DNA of 43,588 bases from Verrucomicrobiia bacterium (GTDB lineage Bacteria; Verrucomicrobiota; Verrucomicrobiia; Verrucomicrobiales; DEV007), in the NCBI GenBank assembly GCA_020439995.1, contig JAGROY010000061.1:1-43588 (forward strand), written 5' to 3'. Of the stretch, positions 8,970 to 15,792 are shown piece by piece. The notes below the pieces were generated by a model. The model did not search any database. It had not been told where the DNA came from and saw only the letters and a program-made list of their open reading frames with translations. Within the stretch, counting starts at the first letter, position 1. Each line of letters starts with the position of its first letter. The position numbers and the translations under genes are program-made.

Positions 8970-9623
8970 ATGAAACTATATCGCCATCCCAAAGCCTTCG
9001 ATGCCAACCGCATGCACCAGGAGCTGAAAGAAATCATCCTCGAGCGCTCCGCCTTTACCGACTACCTGTTCACCACCTGCCTTTCGCTGCCGGCTGAGTC
9101 AGACATTTATGAACCTGTTAGAGCGAAGCCGATCAACCGCCCATACGCCGACATGCTGCAGCACTGCCCGTACTTTCGCTGGCTGTTTGATTTTTTCGAG
9201 ACTGAGAAAGTATCGTTCAAGCTCAACCAGCGCGGCGGCAAGCAGCTCTACGCCTACCACTGCGATGGCGTTGAAGACCAGTTTTCAGACTGGGTGCGCT
9301 TCCAGATCCCGATCGTCACCAACGATGAAGTGAGGCTGATTTCGACCGACATGGACAACAAGGATTTCGACTACAAGCGGTTTCAGTTCAAAGGATCGGC
9401 CTGGAACGACGATAACGCGCGAAAACTGGAAGAATGCCTGGAAGCCAACAGCGGCCGTATGCGGTCAAACAAGCTGGAGGCCGGCTATATTTACCATTTT
9501 GATGTGAAGAAAGTTCACACTCTGGTCAATCCTGGTGACACCGAGCGCATCACACTCTTGATCGATGTGGTAAACAACGACTGGGTGCAAAATTACCTCT
9601 CCAAGCTCGAAGAAGTAGTATGA
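8970..9623 (+). CDS. Aspartyl/asparaginyl beta-hydroxylase-like 2OG-Fe(II) oxygenase
   Basis: A 217-residue cupin-fold oxygenase. The family pattern is present: HCD (His97, Asp99), then WVRFQIPIVTND with Arg110, then LEAGYIYHFDVKKVHTLVN with His173 as distal metal ligand, then Arg183 for 2-oxoglutarate in TERITLLIDVV. Relatives hydroxylate Asp, Asn or Arg, either in proteins or as free or carrier-bound amino acids. The substrate here cannot be read from sequence. The gene follows the methyltransferase by 25 bases on the same strand, which suggests successive modification of one target. It converges on the ROK kinase gene: the two stop codons abut at 9623/9624. Confidence 0.85.
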   Translation: MKLYRHPKAFDANRMHQELKEIILERSAFTDYLFTTCLSLPAESDIYEPVRAKPINRPYADMLQHCPYFRWLFDFFETEKVSFKLNQRGGKQLYAYHCDGVEDQFSDWVRFQIPIVTNDEVRLISTDMDNKDFDYKRFQFKGSAWNDDNARKLEECLEANSGRMRSNKLEAGYIYHFDVKKVHTLVNPGDTERITLLIDVVNNDWVQNYLSKLEEVV

Positions 9624-10664
9624 TCAGACGACCAGCTCCCGGCCCTTCATCGCTGCACCATAGGCGGCAGCGGCGTCACCACCGATCGCCCACTCGATAG
9701 TAGTCGTAGCCCTTTCAGGCTCCAGCGGACTGAACTGGTAGCACTTCTCCGCGCGCTCACGGAAACCGCTACGAATGCTTTCGATGTACCAGTCACGGAA
9801 GTGCGGCTTTGTCTCTGCCATGCCACCGCCGATGACAATCAAGCCTGGGTCGAACAAGCTGGCAGCATCGCCCAGCGCGTATCCCAGAGCCCTCGCCTGG
9901 ATACCAAAAATTTCCAAGGCTAGCGCATCACCGCCCTCAGCATAGTTGCGCACCTTGAAGGCACGTTCTTCGATCGGTATCTTCGGATCGTTGAGGGGAT
10001 GCTTGGCGTACTTTTTCTTTTTCAATTGCAGAGCCAACTGCCGACGTAGCGCGACGAGTGAAACCCAGGCTTCCAAAGCGCCTTCGCGGCCAGATGCATC
10101 AACCGGCATCTTTCCGCCTTCGCGAAATGGAATCGTGATGTCGCCCAGCTCCATGGCGAGACCGTTTGCACCTTCGAAAACCATTCCACCAGCCAGCACC
10201 AGCCCACCACCGAGGCCAGTACCGGGTGCCGCATAGAGCAGGCCACTCGTGGTCCAAGGGCGCAACAGATATTCGCCGAAGGCCGCCGCGTTGCAATCGT
10301 TGGTCATGTAGACCGGCTTTTTAATCACCTTGGCAAACGTATCGCGCACATTGACGCCCAACCAATCGGAAGCCATGTTCGCCTTGTCCCAGATCACTCC
10401 GTTGGAGCAGGGCGCAGGCACATCCATACCGATTGCGGCAACGTCCGCCTCGGTGATTTTCGCGTTTTTGCACAGCGACTTCAACGCCTTTTTCAGTTGC
10501 CCAAAAGTCTTGCGATGCCCCTGCGATGCGAGGCTGCGGACTTCGACAATCTTCCCAACCTGCTCGCCCGCACCATCGACCAACATTGCCTTGATGGTCG
10601 AGCCGCCGATGTCGAGTCCGGCATAGAAAGAGTTCTTTTTGCGAGTGCGCTTGGTTGTTGCCAT
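9624..10664 (-). CDS. ROK-family sugar kinase (probable glucokinase-like)
   Basis: A 346-residue actin-fold sugar kinase. It has a phosphate-binding loop LDIGGSTIKAMLVD, a catalytic region YMTNDCNAAAFGE (Asp in NDCN), ATP site GTGLGGGLVLAGG, ELGDI in place of the usual EIGH-type segment, and a C-terminal VIGGGMAE adenosine loop. The Cys cluster that binds zinc in most ROK proteins (CxCGxxGC) is absent; the region after ELGDI reads FREGGKMPVDASGREG. The start at the ATG 10662-10664 (MATTKRTRKKN) gives a basic N-terminus. An upstream in-frame start at 10718 is less likely. The substrate is probably glucose or a related hexose, but this is inference. Confidence 0.85.
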   Translation of the reverse strand: MATTKRTRKKNSFYAGLDIGGSTIKAMLVDGAGEQVGKIVEVRSLASQGHRKTFGQLKKALKSLCKNAKITEADVAAIGMDVPAPCSNGVIWDKANMASDWLGVNVRDTFAKVIKKPVYMTNDCNAAAFGEYLLRPWTTSGLLYAAPGTGLGGGLVLAGGMVFEGANGLAMELGDITIPFREGGKMPVDASGREGALEAWVSLVALRRQLALQLKKKKYAKHPLNDPKIPIEERAFKVRNYAEGGDALALEIFGIQARALGYALGDAASLFDPGLIVIGGGMAETKPHFRDWYIESIRSGFRERAEKCYQFSPLEPERATTTIEWAIGGDAAAAYGAAMKGRELVV

Positions 10665-10880
10665 GGGCGGTCGATAGGGCCGAGGGCCGCTTTCGTCAAG
10701 ATTTTTGCGCTGGATCACTGCTAGATCTTTGGAATTCTCGCCAAGACAAATCGTATCCCCGCAGCTTCAAAAATAACAGGAGATTGCGGACATTCATCCA
10801 TCATGTTGCACTAATCATTTTGCTCGTTTTGCGACGCGTGATCGCGTTGCTTCCTTCTCAACTACGTTGTAGGAATTTCT

Positions 10881-11288
10881 GTGAATATCGAGATTTCCAC
10901 GCCAGCCTTGCTCTTTCCAGCAATCAGTTTGTTGTTTCTTTCATACACTAACCGCTTTCTCCATCTCGCGGCGCTGATCCGGCAGTTGCACAGGGACTGG
11001 ATTGCAGAAAGGGACGACAGTTTGAGAGCGCAAATCGAGAATCTAAGGAGCCGACTCGCCTTGATCCGCTGGATGCAGTTGCTGGGAGCAGTGAGTCTGG
11101 TTTCGTGTGTCGCGTCAATGGTTGCTGTACTTTCCGGGCTCAATCACGCAGGCATTGGCGCCTTCGCTATAGCTCTGTTGCTCATGGCAGCATCTCTGGT
11201 GTGCCTGATTCGTGAGATTGCCATCTCCGGCGGAGCATTGAAGATCATGCTGAACGCAGTCGAGCGCGGTGGCGATGCGCATCAGTGA
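10881..11288 (+). CDS. DUF2721-family membrane protein
   Basis: A 135-residue protein starting with GTG at 10881, preceded by AGGA (10871-10874) at 6-base spacing. It opens with STPALLFPAISLLFLSYTNR, characteristic of DUF2721, followed by a charged amphipathic helix (about residues 30-60) and two hydrophobic helices (about 65-88 and 93-112). The predicted topology is three membrane segments. No function is established for the family. It lies alone between the ROK gene and a decayed Uma2 gene, with 216 bases of noncoding leader to the divergent ROK start. Confidence 0.88.
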   Translation: MNIEISTPALLFPAISLLFLSYTNRFLHLAALIRQLHRDWIAERDDSLRAQIENLRSRLALIRWMQLLGAVSLVSCVASMVAVLSGLNHAGIGAFAIALLLMAASLVCLIREIAISGGALKIMLNAVERGGDAHQ

Positions 11289-11347
11289 TTTCGCAGGAAG
11301 GTAAAGGTCAAAGAGCGCAATCGGCTTCATGCCCGACGACTACCCAT

Positions 11348-11684
11348 TCAGCCCTTCTCGTCAAAGCCCGCAGCTCCTCCTTTTTCTGGATGGCGCGTCA
11401 AAATTGCGACGGGCTGAAAAACGTCGTACCTGCCAAATTTGACCGTGCTGTTGACGTAATGTTCCAGACCGTGTTTCGCGGCGTGGGTACCGAACCACGT
11501 CTGAATGATGCCATCGGGTTTACCATGCTGCTCCAGCGCGGACGGGAGCAGCCATGTATACGATTCCGTTGATGAGTTCAGCCTTCTTAACCTCAGGAAG
11601 GTTTTCATAGATACGCAGAAATGCTGACGCTGAGAGATGATCCCCGCTCTCCATGAATGGAGCAAGTTCAGGCTTGGCCTTCAC
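11348..11684 (-). pseudogene. Frameshifted, truncated Uma2-family nuclease gene
   Basis: Reading from a GTG at 11682-11684, one frame encodes an Uma2-like N-terminus (DHLSASAFLRIYENLPEVKK, then AELINGIVYMAAPVR) and stops at 11520-11522. The next frame continues the family sequence (HGKPDGIIQTWFGTHAAKHG, then YDVFQP and GFDEKG) to a TGA at 11348-11350. The join is a single-frame slip near 11545. The C-terminal catalytic half is missing after GFDEKG. Uma2 (DUF820) proteins are PD-(D/E)XK-fold putative endonucleases common in multi-copy form in PVC and cyanobacterial genomes. I conclude this is a dead copy. Confidence 0.75.
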
Positions 11685-11717
11685 CGCTGAAGTTAAGAAT
11701 TACTTACCCACTTACAA

Positions 11718-12674
11718 TCAACGACCTCCATACATCTGCTGAAACTCTGGAGACAATCGTTTGATCCGCCGGTTTCCTTTCATCTGCCGGATCACGGTAA
11801 TTTGCCCAGAGGCATCCAGCTCGTCCAGAATGTAAGTCACGACCAGTGAAGGCAACTGTGAGCGCTCTACGAGAGACTCGTTGTCACGAACGCCGTTCAC
11901 GATCTCTTCAGCCAGATCACCGACGATCTCGTCGAAGTCGTCGAGCACGAAATTCATGTAGAGACCAAAGGATTCGCGTTCAATTTCCATCACGGAAATT
12001 TGCCCACCGTTGGCGCGCCTGGCTTTCACATGGCCCTTATCCACTAGTGACTCGAGCGACAATCTGAACGTCTCCGGATCGAGCCGGAGGGGCTCGGCCA
12101 GAACATTGACGTCCTCGGCTTTCACCAGCAAAGAATTGCTCTCGATCGCACTACGGCAGGCGAGAGCCAGCAAGGTGGTATCAATCGCCTCAAGCCCCGG
12201 AACGTGGAACTCATTTGCGTCCTGGCCATCCTCGTGCGGTGATGCTCCCTGCCCGACCTGCCCCTTAATGAATAGCGGTGCCAGCTCCTGAAGCAAAGTG
12301 CTCAATTCTATCATGTCCCCGGGCTGCTGCACTGAGAGAACCGGCGTGCCAGGAGGTAGTCCAGAGGGAGCGATTCTTCCATCCAACAGAATCACGACCA
12401 GCCGCGAGATGCTGTCAATCCGCTCCACAACCGAAGCCTCAAGCTCATACTGCGTCCACTCATGTGCAGCATTGAACCGCGACAAGACGACCACCAGGGC
12501 ACTGGCATCTCTCAACCCTTCACGAAAAATGCGGTCGATCAGACTGTCCCTGCCAGTCAACATCCAATCGTCAGCGGACGGCTCCACCTCTACACGGCGC
12601 AACGCGGTCGAAAACGGCTCAACAAACCGCGTTCGATCTTCTTTTGAATGGGCGATGAAAAGCGTTGATGCCAT
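11718..12674 (-). CDS. TIR-domain protein with C-terminal winged-helix region
   Basis: A 318-residue protein. Residues 1 to about 140 form a TIR fold: strand A LFIAHSKEDR, the long helix DSLIDRIFREGLRDA, strand ALVVVLSRF, then AHEWTQYELEA with Trp73 and Glu77 in the position of the catalytic Trp/Glu of TIR NADases. A linker (about 140-165) precedes an all-helical region with a winged-helix-like block (DPETFRLSLESLVDKGHVKA, then a wing strand GGQISVMEIE) and a second similar helical block near the C-terminus. Bacterial TIR proteins often act in abortive antiviral defence by NAD+ cleavage; that role here is inference. It is divergent from the histidine kinase across a 317-base AT-rich region. 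Confidence 0.85.
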   Translation of the reverse strand: MASTLFIAHSKEDRTRFVEPFSTALRRVEVEPSADDWMLTGRDSLIDRIFREGLRDASALVVVLSRFNAAHEWTQYELEASVVERIDSISRLVVILLDGRIAPSGLPPGTPVLSVQQPGDMIELSTLLQELAPLFIKGQVGQGASPHEDGQDANEFHVPGLEAIDTTLLALACRSAIESNSLLVKAEDVNVLAEPLRLDPETFRLSLESLVDKGHVKARRANGGQISVMEIERESFGLYMNFVLDDFDEIVGDLAEEIVNGVRDNESLVERSQLPSLVVTYILDELDASGQITVIRQMKGNRRIKRLSPEFQQMYGGR

Positions 12675-12991
12675 CTTCGACGGTTATGGTAGCAAGTTCC
12701 TGACGAAGGGAAAGTTCTACTCTTCCGGGATTATTTTCGCCGGAAATGTCGAAACAATCGTCCCGGCGCGATGCGCTGTCTCGGCGAATGAGATGCATTC
12801 CCATTCCGATCCATCAGACTATCAGTCACTTTCGCATTCATCGAGAGCCCAATTTACACACCTCTACGAAATACCACCAAAACTACTGGAGTTTTTCATG
12901 TTAAATGATAGCATAACCTAATTATTAGAGCAGCTAAAATTATAAAAACTTTATTGATTCAACGCTGCTTTGGAGGATTAATTTTTGAAAA
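12675..12991. other. Intergenic region between TIR gene and histidine kinase
   Basis: A 317-base noncoding stretch separates two divergent starts. The last 100 bases (about 12890-12990) are markedly AT-rich and unlike the rest of the window, with several A/T runs. They probably carry the kinase promoter. GGAGGA at 12972-12977 lies 14 bases before the kinase ATG, a long spacing. A plus-strand frame of 207 codons (12298-12921) crosses this region and the TIR gene but looks like a shadow. I see no RNA gene or terminator. Confidence 0.5.
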
Positions 12992-13750
12992 ATGACCGAG
13001 GCAACTTCCCTCCCGTCGGCTGCGACGGTTTACTACTTCCCTGAAACGTTGAAAATCGATGAGACGGTTGGGGCTTTTTACGGAGAGCTACTAAGGGGAA
13101 TGACGCACAAACTGAACAACAACCTTGCTGTGATTCAGGGGTTTGCCAGCCTCATTATGATGAATGCTGGTAACAATGGGGCTGGATTCAAAGACAACAT
13201 CGATCACGTCAAGCAAGCTGCGGACAGTGCAAAAATTTTAAACGAGCGGATATTGTCAGCTGGCGGCTGCGTGCGGGTTTCGCCGCAGGCATTGAGCCTT
13301 TCCGATTACATTCCGATGGTGGATCGCGAATTACGCAAGCCCTGCGAGTCAGCCGGAGTCCCCTTTCATCTGAATCTTGCTCCGGGCGTTCCGCCGGTAA
13401 TGGTAGATTCTTCGCGCTTCCGGGAAATCCTGGTGGAGCTGCTGAAAAACGCGGCCGAAGCAGTGGAGGGTGCCGGAGCAGGCGAAGTGGCGCTGGACAT
13501 CCTTCCGTCCGGCCAGGTTCCTGAGAGTATCCCCGGTCACGTTGATGTTTTCGTGCGCAACAGCGGCTCCACGATTGCGCCCGGCAAGTTTGCGGAAGCA
13601 TTCAAGCCCTTTACCAGCACTAAGGACACCAGCCATTTTGGAATTGGCCTGACCACCGTGCGGGCGTTGTCCTCGCAGATGAATCTTCGCGTCGGAGCCA
13701 AGAGCGAAAACAATACCACCACGTTTTGGTTGAGCGTTCCGGTCGCTTGA
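12992..13750 (+). CDS. Orphan sensor-less histidine kinase-like protein
   Basis: A 252-residue cytoplasmic protein consisting of a dimerisation/phosphoacceptor helix and an HATPase domain. The H-box is GMTHKLNNNLAVIQGF with His39, the N-box is ILVELLKNAAEAVE with Asn153, the F-box is FKPFTSTKD at about 204-212, and GIGL is at 217-220. The G1 position reads VRNSGSTI, lacking the usual Asp. There is no input, transmembrane, PAS or receiver domain, and no response regulator nearby. The H-box (MTHKLNN) resembles the HDxxN type. The start is fixed: an in-frame TGA at 12986-12988 precedes the ATG. Its partner must lie elsewhere. Confidence 0.85.
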   Translation: MTEATSLPSAATVYYFPETLKIDETVGAFYGELLRGMTHKLNNNLAVIQGFASLIMMNAGNNGAGFKDNIDHVKQAADSAKILNERILSAGGCVRVSPQALSLSDYIPMVDRELRKPCESAGVPFHLNLAPGVPPVMVDSSRFREILVELLKNAAEAVEGAGAGEVALDILPSGQVPESIPGHVDVFVRNSGSTIAPGKFAEAFKPFTSTKDTSHFGIGLTTVRALSSQMNLRVGAKSENNTTTFWLSVPVA

Positions 13751-13830
13751 GACGGTGAGGCGGCGCGGCAACTTGCCATCGCCAGCCTCATCAGGCAACG
13801 GAGCACCGTCGGAATGTCCTGAAGCGTTGC

Positions 13831-14295
13831 ATGACTACGATTTGCGTTTTTACAGCACGAGATTGCGATGTCGCGATGGGCAGCCGAGCAAAGCGGCATG
13901 CTTCTGATCACCGGTCACTCACCATCCCGTCTTTCCAGCGGCATTCCGATGACCGTGCGAGCCCGCAGCTTGAAGAACTTCGCGTGCGGATCGAGAAACG
14001 CGGTCTCGCCCCGGAAGAGCATATGCGTTTGCAGGACGAAATCGGTTTGCTCGAAGCGGCAGTCGGCCGTCGGGAATTCCTGCCGAACAATCGAGGCAAT
14101 GCATCGCCTACTCTACCCGCCCGTGCTGCTACTTCAATGCCGGTTGCTGTTCGTTTGCAGAAGGGGAACATTACAGGATTTGAGATCGCCGATGGTCAAA
14201 TCTGCCTGGTGCGGTGGTCAGAGCCCATCAATGACAGGGGTGCAAGACGCGTCGTCCGCCAGGCCAGCCTGGAAGAATTGTTCGCGGAAAGGTAA
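13831..14295 (+). CDS. Hypothetical protein
   Basis: A 154-residue frame with balanced, soluble composition. The central helical block (ELRVRIEKRGLAPEEHMRLQ, then EIGLLEAAVGRREF) and the C-terminal block (IADGQICLVRWSEP, then VVRQASLEELFAER) look like real protein. The first 40 residues are less convincing, and the true start may be the Met at 13876. A competing plus-strand frame (13868-14440) is Cys/Ser/Arg-rich and shadow-like. No family is recognised. The gene converges on the sulfatase, ending 19 bases from its stop. Confidence 0.55.
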   Translation: MTTICVFTARDCDVAMGSRAKRHASDHRSLTIPSFQRHSDDRASPQLEELRVRIEKRGLAPEEHMRLQDEIGLLEAAVGRREFLPNNRGNASPTLPARAATSMPVAVRLQKGNITGFEIADGQICLVRWSEPINDRGARRVVRQASLEELFAER

Positions 14296-14314
14296 TTCAG
14301 TCGGAGCCCTTGCG

Positions 14315-15700
14315 TCACCGAGCCAACACCGGCCATGCCCGCGACTCTGTTCTTGCCGAAGCGAAAAAGGCTTCGAACTTCTCTACAATGTCGGGATTCT
14401 GCGCCGCCACATCGCTTTTCTCGCCAACATCCAGTGCTAGATCGAACAGGCGCAATGGTCGGCCCTGTTCCAGTCTCACGGCTTTCCAGTCACGCCAACG
14501 CCCGGCCTGCTGATAGCCTTTCTCGAAGAACTCCCAGTATAAAAAGCGGTCGGCGAGTTCCAGCTGCTGCTTGCCTAGCAGCGTCGGCACGATGCTTTTT
14601 CCATCAATGGAAAGACCGGCGGGAACCTCGGCGTTGGCGAGACTCACCGCGGTCGGAAGAAAATCGGCGAACATCCATGGCACATCACTCACCGAGCCAG
14701 CGGTAATTTTGCCAGGCCAGCGCACGACCATGGGAGTCCTGATGCCGCCCTCATACATGTCGCGCTTCCTTCCACGTAGCAGCCCACTGCTGTCGAAAGT
14801 GCCATCGTAGCGGTCCGCAGCGCCATTGTCACTGCAGAAGAAGACAACCGTGTTGTCGGCGATCGATAACTCATCGAGCAATTGCAAGAGACGCCCGACA
14901 TCACCGTCCATCCGGGTAATCATCGCTGCGTAAGCTTTTTCGTCATCCGTCCACTGCCTGTCAGCATACACACCCAGATCCGGCACTTCAAAATTTGCAT
15001 GGGGCACAGTGTAAGGGACGTAGAGAAAGAACGGCTGCTGCGGGCACTCTGCGACCTGCTCCCTCATAAAGTGCATGGCGAATCCCGTCATCAGGTCGTG
15101 CGCATACTGATGCTGCTGGCCGTTGCTGTTGCCGGGCAAATCGAACCGCTGGCGATTGAGCCAGAGGTAATCTGGATAGTGGCTGTGCGCCCGGCGTTGA
15201 TTCAAAAATCCAAACCAGAAGTCGAACCCCTGATCATTGGGCAATCCAGAAGTCCCCGGCTCGCCCAGCCCCCATTTCCCTGACATGCCGGTCTTGTATC
15301 CATCAGTCTTCAATATCTCCGCGACAGTAATATCAGAGTCTTCCAGAGGCACCCGCCCCGGCTTACCACCGAGCCCTAACACTCCTCCCTTTCCCGTATT
15401 CCCACGGATTCGCGTGTGCCCGGTGTGCTGACCAGTCATGAGCACGCTACGCGAAGGCGCACAGACCGGCGAACCCGCGTAACACTGAGTGAACCGCATC
15501 CCCTGCTCTGCCAACGAGTCGATGTTCGGCGTCTGGATTTCTTTCTGCCCGTAGCAGCCCAGATCACCGTAGCCAAGATCATCGGCCATGATGAAGACAA
15601 TGTTAGGACGATCCTCAGCCTCAGCCTTGTGGATGGGCATTGCGGGAAACGTCAGAGCCAGGGCGGCAACGAGCTTTACAGGGAAAACGAGTCGATGCAT
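14315..15700 (-). CDS. Secreted arylsulfatase, type I (formylglycine) family
   Basis: A 461-residue sulfatase with a signal peptide (about residues 1-28, cleavage near AEA) followed at once by RPNIVFIMADDLGYGDLG, holding the calcium-binding Asp pair. The active-site motif is C80-A-P-S-R84 in SPVCAPSRSVLMTG; Cys80 would be converted to formylglycine by a separate FGE enzyme not in this window. Further landmarks are GKWGLGEPG and VFFCSDNGA. It hydrolyses sulfate esters in the periplasm or outside the cell, probably on polysaccharides. I start at MHRLVFPVKL (ATG 15698-15700); the upstream in-frame start at 15742 would precede the signal sequence. It lies downstream of ileS, separated by a terminator. 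Confidence 0.92.
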   Translation of the reverse strand: MHRLVFPVKLVAALALTFPAMPIHKAEAEDRPNIVFIMADDLGYGDLGCYGQKEIQTPNIDSLAEQGMRFTQCYAGSPVCAPSRSVLMTGQHTGHTRIRGNTGKGGVLGLGGKPGRVPLEDSDITVAEILKTDGYKTGMSGKWGLGEPGTSGLPNDQGFDFWFGFLNQRRAHSHYPDYLWLNRQRFDLPGNSNGQQHQYAHDLMTGFAMHFMREQVAECPQQPFFLYVPYTVPHANFEVPDLGVYADRQWTDDEKAYAAMITRMDGDVGRLLQLLDELSIADNTVVFFCSDNGAADRYDGTFDSSGLLRGRKRDMYEGGIRTPMVVRWPGKITAGSVSDVPWMFADFLPTAVSLANAEVPAGLSIDGKSIVPTLLGKQQLELADRFLYWEFFEKGYQQAGRWRDWKAVRLEQGRPLRLFDLALDVGEKSDVAAQNPDIVEKFEAFFASARTESRAWPVLAR

Positions 15701-15752
15701 GAAGCTACCGACTATCAACTGGGGCACGGTTGTCCCAGACAAAAAAGTAGAA

Positions 15753-15776
15753 AGCGGCGGACCGGAGTCCGCCGCT
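15753..15776 (-). terminator. Rho-independent terminator of ileS
   Basis: A perfect 10-bp stem (AGCGGCGGAC, 15753-15762, with GTCCGCCGCT, 15767-15776) and a 4-base loop. On the minus strand it is followed by a T-rich tract (complement of A-run 15741-15746). It lies 16 bases past the ileS stop and about 50 bases before the sulfatase start, so it should end ileS transcription and separate the two genes. Confidence 0.85.
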
Positions 15777-15792
15777 CACTGAAGCTAAAGCA

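Noticed and set aside
12298..12921. A 207-codon plus-strand frame through the TIR gene and its upstream region
   Set aside because: Ser/Arg-rich, shadows the TIR gene for most of its length, and has no recognisable domain.
13868..14440. A 190-codon plus-strand frame overlapping the hypothetical gene at 13831
   Set aside because: Rich in Cys, Ser and Arg and runs into the converging sulfatase; the 13831 frame has more protein-like composition.
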